A stretch of DNA of 64,000 bases, from assembly GCA_964509425.1 (NCBI GenBank), contig CAZDWZ010000003.1, forward strand, positions 434,001 to 498,000, written 5' to 3'. Within the stretch, counting starts at the first letter, position 1; each line of letters starts with the position of its first letter. Below are positions 17,134-25,826 of this stretch, one piece after another. The stretch is from CAZDWZ01 sp964509425. Its GTDB lineage: Bacteria > Bdellovibrionota_C > UBA2361 > SZUA-149 > CAZDWZ01. Both the position numbers and the translations under genes were made by a program. Under the pieces are notes generated by a model that was given only the letters and a program-made list of their open reading frames with translations, made no database searches and had not been told where the DNA came from.

Positions 17134-18594
17134 CTAGAGCCGCTCAATTTTCAATGAGTCGTTCACCATTCGGAGGAGAGATCGACGGCCGTTAACCACA
17201 GTCTCGAGAACGACTTCTTTCCCCCACAGCTCGCGCATGTGCTCAAGTGTGCGCTCCGCATACTCAAGCTGGAGGTCTCGGCCTTCATGCTCGTGTTTGA
17301 GATAAAGCGTCCTTCGTCCGCCGTGGTCGGCGTCTTGGATGGTGATCATCGGGATGGAACCCATGCCGATTGATTGAAGGAGCGTTTGTTTTACGCTCTG
17401 CCAGCTTTCTTCATCGGACACCTTGGTTACGACACGATCCTTACCGCGCTTCTCGTGCTGGAAGAGATCGAGCTCTCGCATCATCTCTTCCGTCAAGAAA
17501 CGGCGTAGGAAGGATACATCGCGATCTGATTCACGGACCTCGAACATCTTCCTCCGGCCTGGAGTGTCGTTCTCGTGCATTGACGCGATGTCGTTAAGCG
17601 GTCGGTCATCGGTGAACTCTCTGCCGGTTTCTCCCCGGTTCCATCGCGCCTCAATATCGTTCCAGATCATAAATCCCAGGTGATAGGGATTCAGTCCGCC
17701 CGGTGTGGGACGGAGTACTTGATTGTGACGAACGATGAACTCCATGTGGAGGCCTTCTTTGAGCGCCAACTCGTTTAAAATCTTGTGGTGCCAGTAGCTC
17801 GCCCAGCCCTCGTTCATGATCTTCGTCTCGATCTGCGGAATGAAGTACGCCGATTCGCGATCGATGATGTGCAAAAGATCTCTCTGCCACTCGGCGAGAT
17901 AGGGGTTGTTCTCGGCACAGAAGAGTACGAGGTTGGGATCGGGCTCTACCGGGTTTTTCTTCAGATCCGGTGGTTGATATTCTTTCCTTGGATTGATGTC
18001 ATAGAACTCATCGATTACCGGCTGCGCCGCTTGCCACTTTCGGTATCGGGCCTCGTCATTCGAAACTCGTTTGATAGCGAGGTTGCGCGATCGCTGAAGG
18101 CTGAGCGCGTGAGCACAGTCGATGAGATTTTCTACCGCCTCGAGACCAATGGACGGATCTTCGATATATGATCTGATCCGGTTGGCGTTTGATTTGAAAG
18201 TTTCCAGTGTGTACTTCGCGTCAAATGCCGAAGTGAAGGTAAAATTGTTCGCAAAGAAGTCGTTGTGGCCGTAGACGTGTGCGATCGTGAGAATTTGCAA
18301 CAGATCCGTATTGTCTCGCATGAGATAGGCAAGACAAGGATTCGAGTTGATGACCATCTCATACGGAAGTCCTCCGACTCCGTAGTCATACATCATCTTT
18401 TCGCGTTCGAAGGACTTCCCGAATGACCAGTGTGGGTACCGTGAAGGCATACCGGAGTACGCCATGTATCCGAGCATCTCGTTGTGATCGCAGATTTCGA
18501 ACTCCTGAGGGTAGCACTTCAGGCCGAATCCCTCTACCAGTTCGCGAATCCGCTTATCCCATTCTTCCAACTCGTCAATAGTCAGCATACACAT
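17134..18594 (-). CDS. spoVR: SpoVR family protein
   Basis: 486-residue SpoVR/YcgB-type protein. Family blocks visible: the N-terminal WDKRIRELVEGFGLKCYPQEFE, HWSFGKSFEREK, YEMVINSNPCLAYLMRDN, the MNEGWASYWHHK segment and GLNPYHLGFMIW. Despite the name, it occurs widely in non-sporulating Gram-negatives next to prkA and yhbH, where it belongs to a stationary-phase or nutrient-stress regulon; the molecular role is unknown. It is the last gene of prkA-yhbH-spoVR here, 5 nt after yhbH. Confidence 0.96.
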   Translation of the reverse strand: MCMLTIDELEEWDKRIRELVEGFGLKCYPQEFEICDHNEMLGYMAYSGMPSRYPHWSFGKSFEREKMMYDYGVGGLPYEMVINSNPCLAYLMRDNTDLLQILTIAHVYGHNDFFANNFTFTSAFDAKYTLETFKSNANRIRSYIEDPSIGLEAVENLIDCAHALSLQRSRNLAIKRVSNDEARYRKWQAAQPVIDEFYDINPRKEYQPPDLKKNPVEPDPNLVLFCAENNPYLAEWQRDLLHIIDRESAYFIPQIETKIMNEGWASYWHHKILNELALKEGLHMEFIVRHNQVLRPTPGGLNPYHLGFMIWNDIEARWNRGETGREFTDDRPLNDIASMHENDTPGRRKMFEVRESDRDVSFLRRFLTEEMMRELDLFQHEKRGKDRVVTKVSDEESWQSVKQTLLQSIGMGSIPMITIQDADHGGRRTLYLKHEHEGRDLQLEYAERTLEHMRELWGKEVVLETVVNGRRSLLRMVNDSLKIERL

Positions 18595-18599
18595 TCACC

Positions 18600-19853
18600 T
18601 TAGGGCTGCGCTTGGACTCCCGCGCCTGCAGTTGCTCCCTTCGAGTTCACCGTTTCGCGAGTTGCGGCATCACGCATGAGAAAGGCGCGAAACCCAGGCC
18701 AAAGGTCCTCTTTCTTCTCGATGACGATCGATTGAAAGTTCGCGCGTTCAATCTGATTAAACACCTCGAGCATGCTACCACTGTAATACGCACTGCCGGA
18801 CGGCTTGATTTCACCATATCCGAACAGGTTGCACACGTCGCACAAATCACGTGCGAGTTGGAGGGCACGGTCGTTGTCGCTATAGAAGTTATCTCCGTCT
18901 GAACAGTGGAATGCGTAGACGTTCCAGAGTGAGGGATGATACCGCTCCTGGATGATGTCCAGCGCCCGCTGGTACCCCGAGGAAATGTATGTCCCCCCCG
19001 ATTCTACCTTGTGGAAGAATTCCTCTTCGGTAACTTCTTTCGCCTCCGTGTGATGCGCGATGAAAACGATCTCGACCTGCTGATACTTCATCCGGATGAA
19101 TTGATAGAGCAGGAAGTAAAAACTCCGAGCGAGATATTTTTTCACGGTTCCCATGGAACCGGAAGTGTCCATGATGCAGAGGACAACGGCATTCGACTGG
19201 AGTTTTCGATCGGTCGTGACGTAGTGATACCGCATATCGTCACGATGAAACGGGAATCGGCGTTCCTCTTGCTCCGTGTTGATGGAGTAAGTTTCCTCGG
19301 TTTCTTCCCGCGCCGACGTCGTAGCGAGCTTTCGCTTTATGCGATTTCGCACCGTCCCACGCTTATCAAGACGCGAACGTATCCCTTCCTTTCGATAGCC
19401 TTTCCGCTTGGTCGTGCGTTCGCTTTCGATCGTCCTCAGCGCCTTTCGTTGCAAATCAGGGAGTTTCAGATCCTCGAACATGATCTCGACGAGTTCTTCG
19501 AGCGTGACGTCTGTTTCGATTGCGTCGACGCCAGCGGTGTCACCGGCTTGTCCCGCTGCGTTCGGTTGTCCGGGCTCTGCTTGACCGACGACGTCGCCCG
19601 GTTTCACCTTGCCGTTTCCCTGCGCTACGCCAGGTGAGTTCTCGCCGTATATGAAGCGGTATTCCTTGATCGAGCGGATCGGGACTTTGATAATTTTGTC
19701 CTTGTCACGCCCGATGATCGACTCCTCCGAAAGGATATCGGCGATGTTGTCGCGAATGGAATCTCGAATTTTTTGACGGTGACGAGTCCGGTCCCTGGCG
19801 CTCCGATCGGAGCGGGTATCCGAAGAAGTATGAGGCCGAAAAACAGTGCCCAT
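18600..19853 (-). CDS. yhbH: YhbH/YeaH family protein (DUF444, VWA-like)
   Basis: 417-residue DUF444 protein. The N-terminal basic region (SARDRTRHRQKIRDSIRDNI) and the central YRFIYGENSPGVAQGNG block are characteristic, and the C-terminal half is a von Willebrand-like domain with a MIDAS-type VLCIMDTSGSMG motif (about residue 232). Partner of the PrkA kinase in a conserved three-gene stress module. It is separated from prkA by about 240 nt that contain a palindromic repeat element, which may uncouple its expression from prkA. Confidence 0.95.
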   Translation of the reverse strand: MGTVFRPHTSSDTRSDRSARDRTRHRQKIRDSIRDNIADILSEESIIGRDKDKIIKVPIRSIKEYRFIYGENSPGVAQGNGKVKPGDVVGQAEPGQPNAAGQAGDTAGVDAIETDVTLEELVEIMFEDLKLPDLQRKALRTIESERTTKRKGYRKEGIRSRLDKRGTVRNRIKRKLATTSAREETEETYSINTEQEERRFPFHRDDMRYHYVTTDRKLQSNAVVLCIMDTSGSMGTVKKYLARSFYFLLYQFIRMKYQQVEIVFIAHHTEAKEVTEEEFFHKVESGGTYISSGYQRALDIIQERYHPSLWNVYAFHCSDGDNFYSDNDRALQLARDLCDVCNLFGYGEIKPSGSAYYSGSMLEVFNQIERANFQSIVIEKKEDLWPGFRAFLMRDAATRETVNSKGATAGAGVQAQP

Positions 19854-19945
19854 ATCGTCTCTATCCTTCCTTTAAGCCAGCCGGACACTGACCTTGGTCT
19901 TGGTGGTGTCCGACTGACCCTGAATACGACTCGCCTCGTCAGAGC

Positions 19946-20098
19946 CTAGTGCCGTGGCCACTAAATAACAGGCGGAGGCCTGTCATTTAGTGTGGCACTG
20001 CTCGGCGCAGCCGAGCCAGCAAGATCTAGTGCTCAGACATTCAACAAAACTGCGCCGAAGGCTCAAATTCGCCTATTAACTACTGGTCAGAGCACTAG
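19946..20098. repeat. Palindromic repeat element, copy A (between prkA and yhbH)
   Basis: Three nested structures. First, a long stem: GTGCC (19949) to GGCAC (19998), with CACTAAATAACAGGC pairing with GCCTGTCATTTAGTG. Second, CTCGGC-GCA-GCCGAG at 20001-20015. Third, CTAGTGCTC (20026-20034) with GAGCACTAG (20090-20098) bounding about 55 nt. The order matches the 150-bp units at 25240-25826, and the third part is similar in sequence to 51114 onward. The right edge supplies the TAG stop of prkA. Confidence 0.85.
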
Positions 20099-22056
20099 TC
20101 TTTCCAGAGGTGATTCGCGGCGTACTTCAGGATGACATCAACACACGCCGGTGGATAGCCGTTTGCAATGAGCTGCTCCACCATGGAATTGTATTTATCC
20201 TGCTGATCCGCGTCTCGGGTTCTCGCCTTCGTGATAATCCGGGAAACATCGCGAACACTCGACATTAACTTCTTTTCGATCGCTTCTTTCAGCGGTTCGT
20301 AGCTTTCGTAGTTGATCTTCTCTCCGCGACGGCCGATCGACCAGAGGTAAGCAATCACCTCTTGCCGGAAGCCATCTGCGGCAGTGCCCACGATAGCGAG
20401 TTGCTCTTCGATTGACCGCATGAACGCTTCATCCGGCTCCAACTCTTCTTTCGTGTTCCGATCCTTGACCTTCGTTTTCGTCACGTATGCTTCCGCGTGA
20501 TCCAGATAATTTTGGAAGAGCGCTTCGGCTTGCTCTCGATAAGAATAGACGAATGCCTTTGTGATTTCCTTCTCGAGGATCTCCAGAAAATCCTTATGAA
20601 TCACGTCACGAAGGATCTCAAGATATTGTCTCTTGGTGTCTTCGGGGAAGTCTGCGTTCTTCACCATGTTGATGAGCGACTCCCTCACCGAGAGAGGATG
20701 AATGCAGTTCGACTCTATGTTATCCGAGAGAGCATTATCGAGTGCCTTCATGATGAAGCGAGTTGAGATCCCGTCCATCCCTTCTCGCTTTGCATCTTCT
20801 TGAAGCTCGGTAACGTCAATCTTCTTGGTTTTTCCTTTCTCGACAACTTCTTCACCGTTGTAGAGCTTCAGCTTCGTCATCAAATCGCATTTCGCCGTTG
20901 GCTCAAGCCGCGTCAGAATCGCAAACTTCGAAGCGAGCTCGATGGTGTGCGGCGCGATGTCGGCCTTGAAGCTGGAGTTCCGAATTATCTTTCGATAAAT
21001 CTTCACTTCTTCCGAGAGCCGGAGGTTGTACGGAACCTTGACGACTACGATCCGATCGAGAATCGCTTCGTTGGTGTGATCCGCTTTAAACTTTTGCCAT
21101 TCCGCTTCGTTCGAATGCGCGACGATGCAGGTATCAACATAAATCATTCCGTGCCGGCCCGGAGCGGGGATCGCCTTCTCCTGGGTCGCCGTGATCATCG
21201 CATGGAGATACTCCGTCTCGTTCTTGAAAACTTCGATAAACTCGACCATCCCTCGGTTCCCGACGTTCAGCGCTCCGCTGAGATCGAGAACTCGCGGATC
21301 TCCCTCCGAGTACCGATCGAGCTTGGAAATGTCTTCGCTTCCAATGAGGACGCTGGTGTCTTGGTTGTTCGGGTCGACCGGAGGAACAACTCCGATTCCG
21401 ACGCGGTTCCGCCGACTGAATTCAATCGTCTTGGTCGGAAAATCCTCCCATTTGCCTTTGAATTCGGACTTCAAGCGATAGCGGCAAACCGGACAGAGAT
21501 CGCCCTCGATCCGGACTCCGAGCATCTTTTCGAACTCTCGGCGAAGATGTCGTGGAATGAGATGGAGCGGCTCTTCATACATTGGACAGCCGTCCAAAGA
21601 ATACATAGGCGAAAGTGCCTCAAGCCCTGATTTAAGCCGCTCAACTAAGGAGCTCTTTCCGGAACCCACCGGTCCTACGAGATAGAGAACCTGTCGGCTT
21701 TCTTCTCCTCTCAGCGAGGCAGAGTGGAGGTACCGCACAACTGCGGCCAACGTGTCTTCCATGCCGTAAAATTCGTCGGCGAAAAATCCGAAGCGGCGAA
21801 TCTTCTTGTTCTTGAACAATCTGGCGAAGCGCGGATCTTCTTCGATATTCACGTCATCGATGCCGAGGTCGCGAATCATGTTGTAGATTCGTTCGTGGGC
21901 GAGCTGCGTGAAGCTTGGATTGTTTCGGACGATTTCCAGATATTCGAGCATCGTCCCGGACCACGTCCGCTTGTTTCGCGTCTCGCGGTCCTTTTCAATT
22001 ACTGCTCGAAAATCGTTCTGCGAGCTTTTATCATTCCCGCCGGAAGTTGAGCCCAT
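20095..22056 (-). CDS. prkA: PrkA family serine protein kinase
   Basis: 653-residue PrkA: an AAA-type ATPase domain with Walker A GPVGSGKS (residues 128-135) and a zinc-knuckle-like CPVCRYR segment, followed by the C-terminal PrkA domain (HPLSVRESLINMVKN, EPDEAFMRSIEEQL). In other bacteria PrkA responds to nutrient limitation; kinase and AAA protease-like activities have both been reported for homologues. It is the first gene of prkA-yhbH-spoVR. Its TAG stop lies inside the right end of a palindromic repeat (codons ...Trp-Lys-Asp-TAG), suggesting the native C terminus abuts or was trimmed by the insertion. Confidence 0.97.
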   Translation of the reverse strand: MGSTSGGNDKSSQNDFRAVIEKDRETRNKRTWSGTMLEYLEIVRNNPSFTQLAHERIYNMIRDLGIDDVNIEEDPRFARLFKNKKIRRFGFFADEFYGMEDTLAAVVRYLHSASLRGEESRQVLYLVGPVGSGKSSLVERLKSGLEALSPMYSLDGCPMYEEPLHLIPRHLRREFEKMLGVRIEGDLCPVCRYRLKSEFKGKWEDFPTKTIEFSRRNRVGIGVVPPVDPNNQDTSVLIGSEDISKLDRYSEGDPRVLDLSGALNVGNRGMVEFIEVFKNETEYLHAMITATQEKAIPAPGRHGMIYVDTCIVAHSNEAEWQKFKADHTNEAILDRIVVVKVPYNLRLSEEVKIYRKIIRNSSFKADIAPHTIELASKFAILTRLEPTAKCDLMTKLKLYNGEEVVEKGKTKKIDVTELQEDAKREGMDGISTRFIMKALDNALSDNIESNCIHPLSVRESLINMVKNADFPEDTKRQYLEILRDVIHKDFLEILEKEITKAFVYSYREQAEALFQNYLDHAEAYVTKTKVKDRNTKEELEPDEAFMRSIEEQLAIVGTAADGFRQEVIAYLWSIGRRGEKINYESYEPLKEAIEKKLMSSVRDVSRIITKARTRDADQQDKYNSMVEQLIANGYPPACVDVILKYAANHLWKD

Positions 22057-22382
22057 GGGGTCCTCCTGTAAAGATGAGAAAACTAACGCTTAATCCGACG
22101 CTATTTCTCATTGTTCGCCATTCTTCAGATCCAAAGTCGCTGCCTTGAGAGTTCAGATGCGCTCTTCTTAAGAATGGTACAGGAAACTAACATCTTAGAC
22201 CAAGAAAGTTTTTTGCGGACAACTTTCGGCTAAGATTTTGTAGTTGACCGAGAGTTGTCCGCGCTCATTTGCGCAATTTCCGAGAAATTCAATTGTATGA
22301 ACTATGTTGGTATGGAATATTCTTGCTGCTGAATTTTTCATGCGGTGAATCGAAGATTCAAGCGCCGAGCCATTAGTTGCGA
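22057..22382. other. Divergent prkA/speD control region
   Basis: 326 nt between prkA (minus) and speD (plus). Apart from the palindrome at 22215-22262 it is A/T-rich (22160-22210 and 22270-22330), as expected for promoters. No RNA gene is apparent. Confidence 0.5.
22215..22262. promoter_or_regulatory. 15-bp inverted repeat, candidate operator
   Basis: GCGGACAACTTTCGG (22215-22229) pairs with CCGAGAGTTGTCCGC (22248-22262) with one mismatch across an 18-nt A/T-rich spacer, midway between the divergent prkA and speD starts. No U-tract follows, so it is more likely a protein-binding site or leader hairpin than a terminator. Confidence 0.55.
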
Positions 22383-22811
22383 ATGCCGAACTTCCACGGG
22401 CGACATCTCCTAGTCAGTTACTTCGGATGCGAGCCCGAGCTCATGCGGGATGTCCCGGCGGTTCAGGAAGCGATGGCGGACGGAGTTGTTGCCGCTGGCG
22501 CGACGCTGCTGAGTTCATCGAGCCATATCTTTCCGGGTGGTGGATTCACCATCGTGCTCCTACTTGCTGAGAGTCACGCCAGCATTCACACCTATCCAGA
22601 ACACGGGTCCTGTTTCATCGACCTTTTTACGTGTGGCGAGAGTTGCGAGGCCGAGGCGTTTGAGCAATTGATGCGAGCAAGGCTCTGTCCCGTTGAGTCT
22701 GATATACAGATTCTTTCGAGAGGATCAGCAGATCGCTCTCTCCCTGTCGGATTTGGCGATTCGGCCGCACGGATTAGTGTCCCGGTCGATCCGACTCGGC
22801 GAGCTCCGTAA
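22383..22811 (+). CDS. speD: S-adenosylmethionine decarboxylase proenzyme (class 1B)
   Basis: Makes decarboxylated AdoMet, the aminopropyl donor for spermidine. The class 1B self-cleavage region is intact: ESHASIHTYPEHG with Ser64 as pyruvoyl precursor and His69 for processing, and FTCG with Cys84 as proton donor. These match the positions known for the Thermotoga enzyme to within one residue. I start at the ATG at 22383 (142 residues); a TTG two codons earlier is possible. No speE is adjacent. Confidence 0.95.
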   Translation: MPNFHGRHLLVSYFGCEPELMRDVPAVQEAMADGVVAAGATLLSSSSHIFPGGGFTIVLLLAESHASIHTYPEHGSCFIDLFTCGESCEAEAFEQLMRARLCPVESDIQILSRGSADRSLPVGFGDSAARISVPVDPTRRAP

Positions 22812-22839
22812 TTTCCGGCTCTTTCTTTCCTTCCGTTTC

Positions 22840-24264
22840 TTAGAAATCAGCCGGAATGCCGAAGTATTCCACGTAATCCTTGACTTTGATTTCCTCGACG
22901 CGTGAGTCGAGGTCCGACGTATACTTCAGCGATACTTCAAAGATGAACGCTCTCACGATGCCCTTTCGAATTACGAAACGGCAGTGAAAATCTACCCCTT
23001 CCTTCGCACTGCAACGCCCGGGCTCACTGCCGGCCAGTATGTTGAGTTTCTTTTCCGCGACGAGACGCGGGAGCCCCGGAGGCACGTAATGCTCGATGTG
23101 AGGTCCCAATATCCTGGCGATTATTTCAACATCTCCCGACGTGCCGAGTGATTCGATGAGATGTTCTCTCATGGTCAGACACGCGCAGATTTCTTTCGTC
23201 GGGATGAAAATCGCTCCGAATGCGAGCAGGAGCACGATGATCATCCATCCTTTACTCTTCGGCTCCTTCGCTTCCGACGCTTCGCTTGCACGATAGACGA
23301 CGGTCGGCTGATCCACGGAGCGGTTGGTGTTGGAGGTAATGTTCATCGTTGACGGCTTGAACGCCGCGCTTCCGCTCGCCATTTCCGGCGCACGAATGAA
23401 GTGACTCGTGTTGTCGCAATTTGCATCGAGGAACGACGCGAGCTCGTGCGCGCTCTTTGGTCGGCCTTCCGGTGATTTCTGAAGCAAGCTGACAATTACC
23501 TGGTTCAGCCAGTTGGGAGTGTCGGGTCTGATGGCTCTTGGCTGCTTTGGCGGCTGTTTCGCGTGCATCCACATCAATCTCGCAGGCTCTTCGCCGTCAA
23601 ACGGCAGCTGTCCTGTGGTCATCTCAAAAAGAATCACGCCGAGCGCGTAGAGGTCGACAGAAGCCGTGAGCGGCTGTCCGAGCCATATCTCTGGCGCCAT
23701 ATAGTGAATGGATCCGAGAATTTCACGATGTTGCGTGAGTTTCGAATCGGAAGTTCGCGCGACACCGAAATCGGTGATTTTCGGTGAGCCGTTTTCAAGA
23801 ATAAGTACGTTCTGAGGTTTGAGATCGCGGTGAAGAATATCCGCGGCATGAATTGCCGTGAGTCCGCGCGCCATCAGCCGTCCGATGTTTGCGATTAGCT
23901 TCGGGTCCATCGGGTGATTGGGAGGATGACTGTCGATCAGAGAGTCGAGCGGCGTTCCGACGACGAATTCCATGGTGAAGAAGACGATGCTGCCGTCGAT
24001 GCCGACGTCGAAGGTTCGCACGACATTCTCATGATTGACTTTGTGCATGAGCTCGACTTCCCTGAGAAATCGTCGCACGAGCGACTCGTCGCGAACCAGC
24101 TCGCCGTGCAGCACTTTCAGCGCAATTTGTTGTCCGCCCAGGATTTTATCCGTGGCGACGTAGACAGAGCCCATCCCGCCGCTTCCAAGAAGGCGCTCAA
24201 TCGTATATCGTTTCGCAACGACACGGCCTGTTTCGAGAATTTCTTCTTCGTTTGATAATTCCAT
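22840..24264 (-). CDS. Membrane Ser/Thr protein kinase (Hanks type)
   Basis: 474 residues. Kinase domain about 20-285 with GSGGMGSVYVA (P-loop), ALKVLH (catalytic Lys), HRDLKPQN (catalytic loop), DFGVAR and APE, all intact. A linker leads to a single transmembrane segment (about 342-358, WMIIVLLLAFGAIFI), then an extracytoplasmic domain of about 115 residues with four Cys and no recognised fold, lacking PASTA repeats. Probably a signalling kinase sensing an envelope signal. It converges on speD (28 nt between stops) and its start faces the YmdB gene. Confidence 0.95.
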   Translation of the reverse strand: MELSNEEEILETGRVVAKRYTIERLLGSGGMGSVYVATDKILGGQQIALKVLHGELVRDESLVRRFLREVELMHKVNHENVVRTFDVGIDGSIVFFTMEFVVGTPLDSLIDSHPPNHPMDPKLIANIGRLMARGLTAIHAADILHRDLKPQNVLILENGSPKITDFGVARTSDSKLTQHREILGSIHYMAPEIWLGQPLTASVDLYALGVILFEMTTGQLPFDGEEPARLMWMHAKQPPKQPRAIRPDTPNWLNQVIVSLLQKSPEGRPKSAHELASFLDANCDNTSHFIRAPEMASGSAAFKPSTMNITSNTNRSVDQPTVVYRASEASEAKEPKSKGWMIIVLLLAFGAIFIPTKEICACLTMREHLIESLGTSGDVEIIARILGPHIEHYVPPGLPRLVAEKKLNILAGSEPGRCSAKEGVDFHCRFVIRKGIVRAFIFEVSLKYTSDLDSRVEEIKVKDYVEYFGIPADF

Positions 24265-24438
24265 CGGCTGACCCGCGATTTTGATCCTCTGGGAGTTATC
24301 GACACAACCGGGTGATTTTCCTGAGAAGTTTTGTATGTCGGGTGAGTCGTCTTCTGACTCGGCAAAAGCATCTGAAAGCGTTGACGAAATTGACTGAGTA
24401 GAGCGCTCGGGCGGAAATATGGGAACGGGGGAAAGTTG

Positions 24439-25242
24439 ATGGAAAGCGGTGAGTTAAAGATTCTGTTCCTTGGAGATATTGTCGGCCGAGTGGGCCGCCG
24501 GGCCGTTCGCGAGCAGTTACCGCTTCTCAAAGAGAAACATTCTCCGGACGTTGTAATTGCGAACGGGGAGAATTCTGCCGGCGGGTTTGGGATCCAGCCC
24601 GATACGGCAGACGAAATATTCAAAGCTGGAGTCGACCTCATCACGACCGGCAATCACGTTTGGTCAAAACGCGAAATATATCCGTACCTCGACAAACATC
24701 AGGACACGATTCTCCGGCCGCTCAATTTTCCAGCCGGTGCGCCGGGCAGTGGTGAGCTGCTGTGGGCACATTCCTCCGGCGTTAAGCTTCGAGTCGTAAA
24801 TCTGATCGGGCGAGTATTCATGCCGGATCTCGTCGACTGTCCCTTTCAAAGTGTGCGTCTTTTATTCCCGAATTGGGCAAGAGAACCGGCAATTACATTC
24901 GTCGACTTTCACGCCGAGGCAACGAGTGAGAAAGTCGCCATGGGGTATTTGCTCGACGGCCACGCTTCGGTGATGGTCGGCACGCATACGCACGTTCAGA
25001 CGGCGGACGAGCGAGTGCTGCAAGGCGGTATGGCGTATATCTCCGATGTTGGAATGTGTGGTCCGGAGAATGGAGTCATCGGCTGCGAGCGAGAACCAAT
25101 CGTTGAAAAGTTCATCACTGGTCGGCCCCAACGTTTCGACGTCGCTCCCGGGCCCGGCATCGTAAATGGGGTGCTCGCGACCGTTGATACCGAATCGAGG
25201 AAAGCGAAAAATATTGAAAGAATATTCCTCCGAGTGAAGTAG
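24439..25242 (+). CDS. YmdB/TIGR00282 family metallophosphoesterase
   Basis: Dimetal phosphoesterase of 267 residues. Metal ligands are in the usual places: FLGDIVGRVGRR (Asp, near residue 10), ANGENSAGG (Glu/Asn), TTGNHVW (Asn/His), VDFHAEATSEK (His) and VGTHTHVQTAD (His). Homologues hydrolyse 2',3'-cyclic nucleotides, and Bacillus YmdB is a cAMP phosphodiesterase affecting developmental choices. ATG at 24439 is preceded by a G-rich Shine-Dalgarno (GGGGGAAAG). The TAG stop at 25240-25242 forms the first bases of the palindromic repeat array. Confidence 0.94.
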   Translation: MESGELKILFLGDIVGRVGRRAVREQLPLLKEKHSPDVVIANGENSAGGFGIQPDTADEIFKAGVDLITTGNHVWSKREIYPYLDKHQDTILRPLNFPAGAPGSGELLWAHSSGVKLRVVNLIGRVFMPDLVDCPFQSVRLLFPNWAREPAITFVDFHAEATSEKVAMGYLLDGHASVMVGTHTHVQTADERVLQGGMAYISDVGMCGPENGVIGCEREPIVEKFITGRPQRFDVAPGPGIVNGVLATVDTESRKAKNIERIFLRVK

Positions 25243-25826
25243 TGCCGTCTCCGCAAAATAAACTACCAACGGTAGTTTATTTTGCGCGGCACGCGAGGCG
25301 AAGCCGAGCCAGACAACGCCCAGTGCTCCGTTCGCCACGAGAAAAGCGGTGCAACGCGCAGTTTGACAAATTATTCTCTGAACGGAGCACTGTGCCGCTT
25401 CCGCAAAATAAACTACCAACGGTAGTTTATTTTGCGCGGCACGCGAGGCGAAGCNNNNNNNNNNNNNNNNNNNNNNNNNNNNNNNNNNNNNNNNNNNNNN
25501 NNNNNNNNNNNNNNNNNNNNNNNNNNNNNNNNNNNNNNNNNNNNNNNNNNNNNNACAAATTATTCTCTGAACGGAGCACTGTGCCGCTTCCGCAAAATAA
25601 ACTACCAACAGTAGTTTATTTTGTGCGGCACGCGAGGCGAAGCCGAGCCAGACAACGCCCAGTGCTCCGTTCGCCACGAGAAAAGCGGTGCAACGCGCAG
25701 TTTGACAAATTATTCTCTGAACGGAGCACTGTGCCGCTTCCGCAAAATAAACTACCAACAGTAGTTTATTTTGTGCGGCACGCGAGGCGAAGCCGAGCCA
25801 GACAATGGCCAGTGCTCCGTTCACCC
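25240..25826. repeat. Tandem array of 150-bp palindromic units
   Basis: Units begin at 25251, 25401, 25590 and 25740 (spacing exactly 150 on each side of the gap). Each unit has a hairpin CCGCAAAATAAACTACC/GGTAGTTTATTTTGCG, then the block GCGAGGCGAAGCCGAGCC, then CAGTGCTCCGTTC about 60 nt from its inverted copy GAACGGAGCACTG. Left copies carry CAACGG/GCGCGG where right copies carry CAACAG/GTGCGG, and the last unit ends early and diverges at about 25806. The first bases form the ymdB stop codon and the last reach the stop of the glycosyltransferase. Confidence 0.95.
25455..25554. other. Assembly gap of 100 Ns inside the repeat array
   Basis: Exactly 100 undetermined bases, a conventional scaffold placeholder. 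The unit phase across the gap is 189 bp instead of 150 or 300, so the true gap length is not 100. One missing register would need 61 bases and two would need 211. The real copy number of the array is therefore unknown. Confidence 0.97.

Noticed and set aside
16804..17137. Small ORFs between the high-GC orphan and spoVR
   Set aside because: No ribosome binding site, no recognisable protein features, and codon use unlike real genes; treated as intergenic.
25240..25826. CRISPR array
   Set aside because: Period is 150 bp with near-identical units throughout; there are no variable spacers and no cas genes in the window.
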